Assembly: GCA_028291515.1 (NCBI GenBank)
Contig: JAQGHU010000039.1
Span: 62,001 to 126,000 of the forward strand
Direction: 5' to 3'
Source of the DNA: Schlesneria sp.
Lineage (GTDB): Bacteria; Planctomycetota; Planctomycetia; Planctomycetales; Planctomycetaceae
DNA: 64,000 nucleotides
Every line of letters starts with the position of its first letter. The first letter of the stretch is position 1. Under the pieces are notes generated by a model. It made no database searches. It had not been told where the DNA came from and worked only from the letters and a program-made list of their open reading frames with translations. Positions 9,426 to 17,659 of the stretch are shown piece after piece. Made by a program: the position numbers and the translations under genes.

Positions 9426-10772
9426 TCACTTGGCTAACGAGACGCTCACGATCTCTTTGTCGTTGCGAGCATAGACGTTTTTGTGAGCGAACGCGGGATG
9501 AGACCAGACGACGTCGCGGCGTTGGGCGGGGCCGGTTGGCTCCAGCAGGTGGGCTCGACTGATTTCCGTATAACCCTTGGGTGTCATCGTTGCGAGGATC
9601 AGATCACCCTGTTCACTGAAGAACACGTAGCGATCTTCGTGCTTGACAATGAAGGCGTTTCCCCAGCGAGCGGAGATGCCGCTGGTCGGTTCAAATGTTG
9701 ACCACAGACGATCGCCATTCTTGATGTCCAAGCCGCGGGTCTCTCCGTAGCTGTCCACGCCATAGATATAGTCACCCTCGATCACGGGGGTGCTGATGAT
9801 GCAGTGCAAGGCATCGGTGATCTTTTCGTTCTGCCCGTGGCGTTGCCAGATCACAGATGCGGTTGGCTCGTCGTGATCCAGCTTCATCAACAGCGAGCCG
9901 TTGTAGAACGAACTGATCAGCAGCCGATCGCCGTCAATTCTCGGCGTCGCGACGCTTAGGCCCTGATTCGATTCAAATTTCTGAATCCAATAGGCCTTGC
10001 CAGTGACTGGATCAAGGGAACAGAGGGCACTCGGATGCCAGACGATCAGTTGTCGTTTTCCTCCAGCCTCGACGATGACGGGTGAACTGTAGCCCGGCCC
10101 GTGTGGGCCTTCCGAATCCAACGCGCGCCAGATCTCTTTGCCGGTGTCCTTGTGGAACGCGACGACAGCGGTCCCCTTCCCTCCCACCTGACAGATCAAG
10201 CGATCGCCGTCGAGCAGGAGGTTTGACGAATAGCCCCACACGGGCGATTGAGCATGCTCGTACTCGATCTTTAGCTGCTTCGACCAGATCACATCGCCCT
10301 TGGCGGCATCCAGGCAGAACAGATGCCCTTCGGAACCAAGAGTGTACAGTCGACCATCCATCACGACCGGCGTGGTCCGCGGTCCTGCCGGGTAGCTGAC
10401 CGTATAAGGGCACTCGTATTCGTATTTCCAGACGATCGAACCGTCTTTGTCATCGAGGCACAAGATGCGTTCTGAGGCAGGTGTGCGACCGCGTTTGAAG
10501 GGATCGGCAGCCTCTTCAGTTCCCTGCGGAAGCTGTTTGTCGGTCACATAAACCCGATCGCCGGCAACCGCCGGTCCGGCATAGCCGCCACCAATCTTGA
10601 CTCGCCAACGGACTGGCGGCCCGTCCGACGGAAATTTATCGACGATCCCCGTTTCACGCCAGACTCCATCTCGTTGCGGTCCCATCCACTGCGGCCAATC
10701 GTCCGCCTGAACGAGAGTTGCGCCGGATCCCAGGCAGAGGAACATCGCACCAACGAGTCGAGAAAACTTCAT
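9426..10772 (-). CDS. Exported PQQ-like beta-propeller protein (BamB-like fold)
   Basis: The frame is open up to 10802, but the ATG at 10772 has a good Shine-Dalgarno (GAGGCGAAG) and begins a classical signal peptide (MKFSRLVGAMFLCLG, cleavage after VQA), so 10772 is taken as start, giving 448 residues. The mature part begins DDWPQWMGPQRDGVW, typical of planctomycete PQQ-repeat proteins. Repeats of the type G-x-V/I-W and LYTLGSEGHLFCLDAAKGDVIW show an eight-bladed propeller of the BamB/PQQ-dehydrogenase type. No partner BAM or dehydrogenase gene is nearby and no cytochrome motif is present, so enzyme activity is doubtful. It may be a scaffold or a binding protein in the periplasm. It is divergent from the ABC-F gene. 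Confidence 0.85.
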   Translation of the reverse strand: MKFSRLVGAMFLCLGSGATLVQADDWPQWMGPQRDGVWRETGIVDKFPSDGPPVRWRVKIGGGYAGPAVAGDRVYVTDKQLPQGTEEAADPFKRGRTPASERILCLDDKDGSIVWKYEYECPYTVSYPAGPRTTPVVMDGRLYTLGSEGHLFCLDAAKGDVIWSKQLKIEYEHAQSPVWGYSSNLLLDGDRLICQVGGKGTAVVAFHKDTGKEIWRALDSEGPHGPGYSSPVIVEAGGKRQLIVWHPSALCSLDPVTGKAYWIQKFESNQGLSVATPRIDGDRLLISSFYNGSLLMKLDHDEPTASVIWQRHGQNEKITDALHCIISTPVIEGDYIYGVDSYGETRGLDIKNGDRLWSTFEPTSGISARWGNAFIVKHEDRYVFFSEQGDLILATMTPKGYTEISRAHLLEPTGPAQRRDVVWSHPAFAHKNVYARNDKEIVSVSLAK

Positions 10773-10937
10773 CACTTCGCCTCGGAAAAAATCGCAGAAC
10801 ATTCACAAATCGCATTATGCCAAGTTCGCCGACGGAGGGCGCGGCTTGCCATATTGATGCATACACCTGCCAGAGTCTCACCTTACAACCTTTCTTCGTC
10901 TACCCGCAATCCGGCCCGGATCTGTGTTCAATCCGTG

Positions 10938-10967
10938 GCTACACGATCGTCGATTTTCCGCTATAAT
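10938..10967 (+). promoter_or_regulatory. Possible promoter for the ABC-F gene
   Basis: A perfect TATAAT lies at 10962-10967, about 40 bases before the ABC-F start. The -35 candidate GCTACA at 10938-10943 (18-base spacer) matches the consensus only in its last three bases. Promoter recognition in planctomycetes is poorly known, so this rests on the -10 box alone. Confidence 0.3.
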
Positions 10968-11006
10968 CCCGCCGCGACGACTATTCTTTGATGGGGATTT
11001 CGGCTG

Positions 11007-12797
11007 ATGGCAGTGTTATTGCAGATTCGGGACGCTCATAAGAGCTATGGTGAGCAGGTCTTGTTGGATGGGGCAGACGCAACGCTGCCGGACGATGTGA
11101 AAATCGGATTCATTGGCCGCAATGGAGCTGGAAAAAGTACGCTGCTACGCGTGCTGCTGGGTGACGAAGAACTGGACAGTGGCGAAGTCATCCGCCACCC
11201 AAACCTGCAGATCGGTTATCTTCGCCAGCATGACCCCTTCCTACCCGGCGAATCCGCGCACGACTTCCTGATCCGCGACAGCGGCCAGCCCGAATGGAAA
11301 TGCGGCGAAGTTGCTGGCCAATTCGAGCTGAAAGGTCAGTATCTCGACGGCCCCATCGACAAGCTGTCTGGCGGTTGGCAGACGCGCGTGAAGCTCGCGG
11401 CGTTGCTGCTGCACGAGCCCAATCTGCTGATGCTCGACGAACCGACCAACTTCCTGGACTTGCGAACGCAGATTCTGCTCGAGCATTTCCTGCGAAACTT
11501 CCAGAAGGCCTGTCTGATCGTGTCGCACGACCGGGCATTTCTGGCGGCCACGTGCAGCCATACGCTCGATCTGACGCGCGGCAAGCTGACGATGTATCCC
11601 GGCAAGATCGATGGCTATCTGAACTATCAGAAAGAGCAGCACGAACACATCGTTCGGTCAAATGCGGCCATCATGGCCAAACGCCGTGATCTGGAAGTTT
11701 TCATCGCCAAGAATAAAGCGCGGGCCAGTACGGCGACGCAGGCGCGTTCCAAAAGCAAACAATTGGAGAGGCTGGAACTGGCCGATGTCGCTGCCGACGA
11801 ACCAACCGCCTGCATTCGCGCGCCACAGGTCGATCCGCGCAATGGCGCCGCGTTTCGATGCCGCGAGTTGGCGGTCGGCTACGGCGAACGACGTGTCGCT
11901 GATGGCATCACACTGGAAATCGATCACGGTTCACGAGCAGCGATCGTCGGTGACAACGGCCAGGGAAAGACGACATTCCTGCGAACCGTCGTCGATTCAC
12001 TGAAGCCGCTGGCAGGCGAGACGAAGTGGGGATTCGGCTGCGATATCGGGACGTACGCGCAACACGTTTACACCAGTCTGTCTGACAAGCAGACGGTGCT
12101 GCAATACCTGGAAGCTAAAGCGGCTCGGATGACCAAGGCTCAGACGATCCTTGATATTGCGGGGGCAATGCTGTTCCGTGGCGAAGCGGTCAACAAGCCG
12201 ATCTCAGTGTTGTCCGGGGGTGAGCGAGCTCGATTGTGCCTCGCCGGACTGCTGCTCAGCCAACACAACATTCTGGTTCTCGACGAACCCGGCAACCACC
12301 TCGACGTTGATACCGTCGAAGCACTGGCTCAGGCCCTGTGTGATTACAAGGGAACTGTGATCTTCACGACACACGATCGTCACTTTATGAAACGAGTCGC
12401 CACGTGCGTGATTGAAGTCCGAGACGGCAAGGTGACCAACTACGGCGGCGGTTACGATGCGTATCTCTATGCCGTCAACAAAGAGATTGAAGAGGGCGAG
12501 CGAGAACTGGCCAGCCGCATGAGCAAGCCACCTGCCGAAGCGTTGAAGGCCGCAGCAGCCGCCGTGCGAGCCCCGAAACGCGACGAGCGGACGGTTCGCA
12601 AAGAAATCTCGACTGTCGAAAAGACGATTGCAAAACTGGATGATCAGAAGAAGAATTCCAGCGCATTGCTAATGGTCACGTCGGACGCGAAAGAAGCACT
12701 TCGACTGCACAATGAAGTCGAAGCACTCACGACTCAACTCGCCGAGGCTGAAGACAAGTGGTGTCAGTTACAGGCGGAGATTGAGGCCGAGTGGTGA
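11007..12797 (+). CDS. ABC-F family ATPase (Uup/EttA/YheS type)
   Basis: This 596-residue soluble protein has two fused ABC ATPase domains and no membrane segments, as in ABC-F translation factors that act on the ribosomal E site. Domain 1 has Walker A GRNGAGKS (about 37-44), signature LSGGW (about 119) and Walker B LLMLDEPTNFLD. A helical linker rich in Lys and Arg follows (about 215-260, the P-site tRNA interaction motif region). Domain 2 has GDNGQGKT (about 315), LSGGE and LVLDEPGNHLD. The last 70 residues are charged and predicted coiled coil, as in Uup. The second Walker B neighbourhood reads DEPGNHLD instead of the usual DEPTNHLD, which is unusual for the family. Antibiotic resistance versus housekeeping function cannot be told from sequence. 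Confidence 0.9.
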   Translation: MAVLLQIRDAHKSYGEQVLLDGADATLPDDVKIGFIGRNGAGKSTLLRVLLGDEELDSGEVIRHPNLQIGYLRQHDPFLPGESAHDFLIRDSGQPEWKCGEVAGQFELKGQYLDGPIDKLSGGWQTRVKLAALLLHEPNLLMLDEPTNFLDLRTQILLEHFLRNFQKACLIVSHDRAFLAATCSHTLDLTRGKLTMYPGKIDGYLNYQKEQHEHIVRSNAAIMAKRRDLEVFIAKNKARASTATQARSKSKQLERLELADVAADEPTACIRAPQVDPRNGAAFRCRELAVGYGERRVADGITLEIDHGSRAAIVGDNGQGKTTFLRTVVDSLKPLAGETKWGFGCDIGTYAQHVYTSLSDKQTVLQYLEAKAARMTKAQTILDIAGAMLFRGEAVNKPISVLSGGERARLCLAGLLLSQHNILVLDEPGNHLDVDTVEALAQALCDYKGTVIFTTHDRHFMKRVATCVIEVRDGKVTNYGGGYDAYLYAVNKEIEEGERELASRMSKPPAEALKAAAAAVRAPKRDERTVRKEISTVEKTIAKLDDQKKNSSALLMVTSDAKEALRLHNEVEALTTQLAEAEDKWCQLQAEIEAEW

Positions 12798-12854
12798 TCG
12801 GGTGATGCATCGCCACAACTTGAAACGGGTAGACCTGAACTGCGACTTGAAGAC

Positions 12855-12875
12855 CCAATCTCTTGGCGAGATTGG
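12855..12875. terminator. Hairpin between convergent genes
   Basis: CCAATCTC and GAGATTGG form a perfect 8-bp stem with a TTGGC loop, placed between the ABC-F stop and the stop of the minus-strand phosphatase. There is no T-run on either side, so intrinsic termination is only possible. A similar string, AATCTCTTGGCGAG, recurs at about 29086. Confidence 0.4.
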
Positions 12876-12900
12876 CTACGCCTGAATCACAAGCTCTCGA

Positions 12901-14175
12901 CTAGCCACGTCGAGCCGGTCGCTTACTAAAGGTCGCGCAGACATCGGCAATTTTGCCTGAATCTTCCAAGGCGACGTGGAATCGTTGATCGCCTTCCAGC
13001 CGATGCACCGTCATATGATACGAGGCACTGACCGATGCCAGGTACGGACGCAATTCCGGTTTCTGCGGGATGCGGAGTTTCCCCCATGAGCCGTCGCCCA
13101 GATAGACGACGCCAAATTTGTCCTTCAGTCCGTTCACTAGCGGATGCGTTCGCTTAAACGTGTGATCATGATGTTCGAGAACCGCGTCGACGTTGTAACG
13201 TTCGAACAGTGGGCACCAGTTTATTCGCTGTTCTTCGCCCGTCCCAAACTTGCCGCTCGCCCCGACGGGTGCTCGATACGAGGGATAGGCCGGGACATGA
13301 TTGGCGACGATCAAATGCGGTCGCTGCTGGCGTTCGGCGAGTGCCTTCGATAGCCAGTCAGTTTGCTCACCGGCAATGGGAGCGATGTGATCAGTGTCCA
13401 ATAAGACCAGGCTCAGGTAGTCGCCGATATCGAGCACGCCGTAGGTGGTTTCCGAAAAGAAGCCGTCGAAAACGCTTAAAAACTGCGGTGCGTCGGGTCG
13501 CAACTTCTTATAGCCGCCGTTGACCTCATGATTGCCGAAGCAGGCCAGCAAAGGGATCATTCGCCCTTCGGGATCGATCATGTACTGGTGATAATTGCGC
13601 AGAAACTGGGTGAAGGTCGTCGGAGATTTGCCATTGTCATAGGCGAGATCCCCTGCCATTAAGGTAAAGTACGGTTCCTGTTTTGCGGCCATGATGTTGG
13701 TGGCAATCGCCTGCGAATTCGCGCCACTGTCGCCACCCGACACGAACTGGATCGTGTTCGTCGCCTTGGCGGGCATCGTCCGAAAACGAAATTCCTCGTC
13801 GGATTTGCCCAGATGGAATTGATACTCGGTCCCGGGAACAAGTCCCGTTAGTTCACAGCGATAGACCTTCAAGTCGGTATTGGGATACGGCTTGACGATC
13901 GTCTTTGCGAGCTGCCAGAGGGGATCCTCCAAAGTGGAATAGTACACCATCGGCAGCTCGATCTTTTCGGGACCGATCCACTGAATGGTCATCGTCGTGG
14001 TGGGATCCCGCTGCCACGTGAGAAACAACGTATCGGGACCGCCAATTTTGCGAAGAACATTCGCTGGCCGCGTCGCATCGGCACCTTGAGCCGACAGCGC
14101 CGAACCGAATGAAAGGGCAGTCGCAATCCCTCCAAGTGACGAACCGAGAAAAGCACGACGGCTGGCGAGCGGCAT
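12901..14175 (-). CDS. Tat-exported purple-acid-phosphatase-like metallophosphoesterase
   Basis: The start is set at 14175, because the residues that follow (MPLASRRAFLGSS) form a twin-arginine signal ending near SAQGADA; the frame upstream to 14250 adds an implausible extension. The protein has about 424 residues. The N-terminal part (TLFLTWQRDPTTTMTIQW) is a fibronectin-III-like domain as in purple acid phosphatases. The catalytic part carries all five dinuclear metal motifs: GGDSG, GDLAYDNG, GNHEVNGG, ANHVPAY and HHDHTFKR. Hydrolysis of phosphomonoesters or diesters outside the cytoplasm is likely. The Tat signal fits metal loading before export. It lies directly downstream of the lipoprotein gene at 14247 on the same strand, about 70 bases apart. 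Confidence 0.85.
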   Translation of the reverse strand: MPLASRRAFLGSSLGGIATALSFGSALSAQGADATRPANVLRKIGGPDTLFLTWQRDPTTTMTIQWIGPEKIELPMVYYSTLEDPLWQLAKTIVKPYPNTDLKVYRCELTGLVPGTEYQFHLGKSDEEFRFRTMPAKATNTIQFVSGGDSGANSQAIATNIMAAKQEPYFTLMAGDLAYDNGKSPTTFTQFLRNYHQYMIDPEGRMIPLLACFGNHEVNGGYKKLRPDAPQFLSVFDGFFSETTYGVLDIGDYLSLVLLDTDHIAPIAGEQTDWLSKALAERQQRPHLIVANHVPAYPSYRAPVGASGKFGTGEEQRINWCPLFERYNVDAVLEHHDHTFKRTHPLVNGLKDKFGVVYLGDGSWGKLRIPQKPELRPYLASVSASYHMTVHRLEGDQRFHVALEDSGKIADVCATFSKRPARRG

Positions 14176-14246
14176 ATTGATCCCTTGTTGCAATGAATTT
14201 CGGATGACGATTAGACAAGACGCTGCGATGCCAAACAATGGTGACT

Positions 14247-14663
14247 TCAAACTCCGGCGAGCTTGTCCAAGTCGATAACGACTTCTTTGGTTTTCTGATC
14301 GATCTCAAACACATAGGGAGATCGCACGGCGTCACATTTGCCGTGGTACTGATCCTTCCTGTCTTTCATCAGTTCCAGCGAAACTCGATATCGACCTGGT
14401 GGCAAACCTTTTCCCGACTTGCCGGCGACCACAAATGTACTGTCTGTATCATTAAAATTTGCATAGTACTGGTCACGAATCGGTTCACCATTCGTTAAAA
14501 CGGGAACGAAAATGACCTGCATGATTTCCAGCGGTGCCGGCTCGAACTTTGATCCCCCTTTGACAATGCGCCCTTTTAGCGGCAGCAACTTATCATCCGC
14601 ACCGCAGCCAAAGGTCAACAAGAACAGCGAAAGCAAACAAGTCGCCTTCAGAAACTGCCGCAT
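14247..14663 (-). CDS. Small lipoprotein paired with a DUF1559 gene
   Basis: The start at 14663 follows a GGAG site and opens a lipoprotein signal with lipobox LTFGC (MRQFLKATCLLSLFLLTFGC). The upstream part of the open frame is not credible. The mature protein of about 118 residues contains LKGRIVKGGSKFEP and LPPGRYRVSLELM, the beta-strand pattern of the carboxypeptidase-regulatory-like (transthyretin-like) small lipoproteins of planctomycetes. It follows the DUF1559 gene on the same strand by about 108 bases, an arrangement repeated at 23274-24716. The function is unknown. A surface partner of the pilin-like protein is an inference. Confidence 0.75.
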   Translation of the reverse strand: MRQFLKATCLLSLFLLTFGCGADDKLLPLKGRIVKGGSKFEPAPLEIMQVIFVPVLTNGEPIRDQYYANFNDTDSTFVVAGKSGKGLPPGRYRVSLELMKDRKDQYHGKCDAVRSPYVFEIDQKTKEVVIDLDKLAGV

Positions 14664-14771
14664 ATCAAAACTCCAAGTCGAAATCGTTTCACGATTGGAA
14701 CAGATTGATCCAAAATGCATTCCGGGGCTCTCTTGCCACCGGAATGCATCCAAGCGTCAACAAGAAGATCT

Positions 14772-15863
14772 TTAGAACTCGCCGACGATCTGCCCGTCTG
14801 CCCTTGCTTGCAGCCGGCACCAAGTCAATTGATCGACGTTGTCTGAAAGGAATCGTCCACTCCCATCGGCCATGCAGATATTGACGCCGCCCGTGTGCAG
14901 GCTGCGAGACATCGCCGATGTCATTAGCGAGCCGGCTGTCGTGCAACCCATGCCGAGCGCTGCAGTTGGCACGGAGCAATACACACCGCCATCCTGCAAT
15001 TCGTCCCCACCGTCGGCATTCGTGCCACCCAGCTTGTTGTTAGGAGATGGGTTGTAGGCACCGCGCCCCGCATTGACGACGCTGGCGCCAGGAAAACCCA
15101 TCGCCCAGATGCCGCGAGGATCGTTCGGAGTCAGCCCCGCACGCAACTCACTGAACAATGTGGTATTCGAGGTTCCATCGGTAATCGCCGCAATCGGAGC
15201 ACCATAGTTAGAACTCATCACCGCTGAGGAAGTCATACCCGCAGCCCCTGCAACAGTGGACCCACTTGACTTGTAGACGTTACCTCCCGAGACGTGATCG
15301 TAATCCTCATATCCAGCAGCAGCTCCGTAGTTACCGCGAGCCCAGCCAGTAGCACCACCTGGGACCGCCGCATTGAAAAACGGAGCCAAGTTAAAGGCAT
15401 CAGTCGGGCACGAGTAAGCGGAAATCCGACGGTCTACGAGCCCAACGCGCCACGCGGTACCATTCGCGCCTCCTGGCGGGCTACCCGTCGGCGTTCCAAT
15501 CTGGACGCCTGCAAACGATTGCAGATTTGCGGACTGGTAAAGATTCCCTTGATCGACAAAGGGAAGAACGGCGACCCCCCAATTCGGTCCAAAGGGACCG
15601 GTGTAGTCCATATGAGCATCGTCTTTACCTGTCCGTCCCCAGGGAACATTCGATGCAGCGGGGAATCGTCCGTATGAACTTTCGTAGTTATGAATTGCCA
15701 AGCCGAGTTGCTTCAGGTTGTTCTTGCATTGGGTTCTGCGGGCGGCCTCGCGGGCCTGTTGCACCGCCGGCAACAACAACGCAATCAAGACTGCGATGAT
15801 TGCGATCACAACTAGCAACTCAATCAGCGTGAAGCCTGTCCTACGAACGGATGATTTCAACAT
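14772..15863 (-). CDS. DUF1559 prepilin-type protein
   Basis: The start is placed at 15863 (GGAG ten bases upstream) so the protein begins [10 protein letters not shown] followed by the type IV prepilin-like signal [20 protein letters not shown]. Cleavage would be after Gly. The conserved DUF1559 block [20 protein letters not shown] comes next. A DGTSNT motif lies mid-protein, and the C-terminal motif [20 protein letters not shown] is the H/G-rich closing block of the family. About 363 residues. DUF1559 proteins are hugely expanded in planctomycetes and probably are exported by a pseudopilin-like route; their role is not established. It is probably the first gene of a unit with the lipoprotein at 14247. 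Confidence 0.9.
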   Translation of the reverse strand: MLKSSVRRTGFTLIELLVVIAIIAVLIALLLPAVQQAREAARRTQCKNNLKQLGLAIHNYESSYGRFPAASNVPWGRTGKDDAHMDYTGPFGPNWGVAVLPFVDQGNLYQSANLQSFAGVQIGTPTGSPPGGANGTAWRVGLVDRRISAYSCPTDAFNLAPFFNAAVPGGATGWARGNYGAAAGYEDYDHVSGGNVYKSSGSTVAGAAGMTSSAVMSSNYGAPIAAITDGTSNTTLFSELRAGLTPNDPRGIWAMGFPGASVVNAGRGAYNPSPNNKLGGTNADGGDELQDGGVYCSVPTAALGMGCTTAGSLMTSAMSRSLHTGGVNICMADGSGRFLSDNVDQLTWCRLQARADGQIVGEF

Positions 15864-16321
15864 TTGGCGGCTGCTCCATGATAAATACATTCCGGACGCC
15901 GAGACACGACAAGCATCTCTAACTAGCGTCAATAACCTCAGACGAATGACAGTGAGGCGGGCGAGCCGGAGCGGTTATCGAGTAACGATCAATGGCGACG
16001 TTTTCGAGCAGCGAGAACCGCATCCAGAACAACGTCACATGGTACATAGCAGTATTAAGTAAATATTATAATACGGTGATTAACGTACTCTAAACAATAC
16101 TTCACTAAGTTTTGGTGAACATATTCACAAGAGTGTCCGTCACGGATGTGGCAGGTGTAGTCATCGAGCTTAGATGGACACTTCGGATGCGCGCTGCGAC
16201 TTCCTGCACGATTTGGCGACAAGGCATCCCATGGTGACTAAGATGCTGTCGCATCAATGCGAGAGCCTCGCTCTCAAAGGTCGAGAACGAGGCCCAGAGA
16301 ATCGGCAGATCGATTTACGTC
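15864..16321. other. Intergenic region upstream of the DUF1559 gene
   Basis: This 458-base stretch holds no convincing gene. Its middle part (about 16045-16130) is markedly AT-rich compared with the rest of the window and contains the promoter candidate listed separately. A short perfect hairpin, GAGAGC-CTC-GCTCTC, lies at 16261-16275, about 50 bases past the stop of the minus-strand YVTN gene, and may help end its transcript. Confidence 0.5.
16068..16097 (-). promoter_or_regulatory. Possible promoter upstream of the DUF1559-lipoprotein pair
   Basis: Read on the minus strand, TTGTTT (16097-16092) and TATTAT (16073-16068) are separated by 18 bases inside an AT-rich island. The distance to the chosen start codon is about 200 bases, which would mean a long leader. 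The match is suggestive only. Confidence 0.3.
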
Positions 16322-17311
16322 CTACTCTTTCGGAGCGGACTCGTAGACCCACACTTCGGGCCCTTCTTTTCCCTCTTGTCGTGGCACACCCAAATACAGA
16401 CGTCCCGACGACCACGCGCAGGTCCGTGAGTCTTTTGGAACTTCCATCCGGGCCACGACTTTGTAACCGTCGTCACTTTTCTCAATCGCGACCAATACAC
16501 CTGCGCCACAAGAGGCGTAGAGTCGATGTCGCCGCTTGTCATAGTGAATGTCATCGACCCCTGCTGGAATGTCGACCTGGGCGACTTCCTTACCGCTCTT
16601 CAGATCGAACACGACAATCATCGGCCTCTTTTTAGGGCAACCGACGAACAGCAGACCATTTTCCGAATCCTGAGCAACTGGACTTCCCGCGTCTGAAAGC
16701 GTTAGTTCAAATTTGTCAGTTACTTCACGTTTGGCGATGTCGACCACGGCCACCAGGTTAGGCTTCGTCAGAACGGTGTAGATCTTGCCTGATTTTTTGT
16801 CGATTTTGAAACCATGCACAGCTCCAGGCAATTGGATCGACGCTTTTATCTCACCTGTTTTGGCGTCTAGTTCCGAGAGGATTTCGTCTTGACCGACATA
16901 GACAGTCTGGTTACCGGAATGATAGTGAATATTGTCAGCGTTTGGAGTTGGTGTCGAAAAGACTTGCTTGAAGTCCTGTCGATCAAATGCGTTGCAAGTG
17001 CCTGCTCCGTTGCCAACGTAAATCAGATTCAGATCCGCTGAATAGGCAACTCCTGAAACCTTCCCTTGATCTGGAACCTGTCGAATCAGTTTGCCAGTGG
17101 CGAGGTCGACGACATCGAGTGTGTTGTTAGTCTTGTTGGCGACGTAGAGCCGCTCACCCTTCGAATCGACAGCCAGGTGATCTAGTTTGCCGGCCACGCC
17201 CTTCAACGGAATTGTTTTCACCAGAGTGAGCAGTTCGGGAGACGCGCCGTCGGCCTGTGAGATGGCCAACAGGATCGCCAGAGATGGATAGCGCAAGTTC
17301 CAAGTTCTCAT
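16322..17311 (-). CDS. YVTN/YncE-type beta-propeller, exported
   Basis: The start at 17311 (ATG with AAGGA upstream) gives 329 residues beginning MRTWNLRYPSLAILL, a short signal peptide ending near QADGA. A TTG start 15 bases further upstream is the alternative. The rest is made of about seven repeats of the YVTN/YncE type, for example GERLYVANKTNNTLDVVDLA, NLIYVGNGAGTCNAFD and GLLFVGCPKKRPMIVVFDL. Such propellers are usually binding proteins in the periplasm or on the surface; no catalytic residues can be claimed. The nearest upstream neighbour on the same strand is separated by about 350 bases. Confidence 0.8.
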   Translation of the reverse strand: MRTWNLRYPSLAILLAISQADGASPELLTLVKTIPLKGVAGKLDHLAVDSKGERLYVANKTNNTLDVVDLATGKLIRQVPDQGKVSGVAYSADLNLIYVGNGAGTCNAFDRQDFKQVFSTPTPNADNIHYHSGNQTVYVGQDEILSELDAKTGEIKASIQLPGAVHGFKIDKKSGKIYTVLTKPNLVAVVDIAKREVTDKFELTLSDAGSPVAQDSENGLLFVGCPKKRPMIVVFDLKSGKEVAQVDIPAGVDDIHYDKRRHRLYASCGAGVLVAIEKSDDGYKVVARMEVPKDSRTCAWSSGRLYLGVPRQEGKEGPEVWVYESAPKE

Positions 17312-17659
17312 GGAAGTCCTTCGCAAGAGTTTCGGGGGATCGACTTCGTCGCGACGAATACAACGCCCAGTTCGAACACGTTTCCACGAGTCGTAGCGTT
17401 TCCCGTCGCCCCAGAGTTGAACACTCGCCCATTAAGGATTGGCGAGAATCGAGCGAATTTAATCGCATCACCAACCGAGCGATCTCTTGTGGTAAGAAGT
17501 GGCCACAGCACTGAACTGTGAGCTTCAGCTGCGGGTGGCTGTACGTCGCTGAAGGAGAGCGACGTTGCGGTCTGGCGTCTTTATCGAAATCGGACAAGAT
17601 GATCACGGCGCCCTTCCGCCAAGTTTCGGGAGGGCACCGAATCTAAAATAATGCGGATG
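17312..17659. other. Intergenic region with two hairpins
   Basis: No gene is visible in these 348 bases. A perfect 8-bp hairpin (ACGTCGCT, loop GAAGGAG, AGCGACGT) lies at 17543-17565, upstream of the YVTN gene. A longer terminator-like hairpin sits at 17607-17638 and is listed separately. Confidence 0.5.
17607..17638 (-). terminator. Hairpin after the CARDB-TIG gene
   Basis: Eleven of twelve positions pair (GGCGCCCTTCCG against CGGGAGGGCACC, one mismatch and one G-T), with an 8-base loop. It starts about 20 bases past the stop codon at 17660 of the minus-strand gene. No strong T-run follows. Confidence 0.45.
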
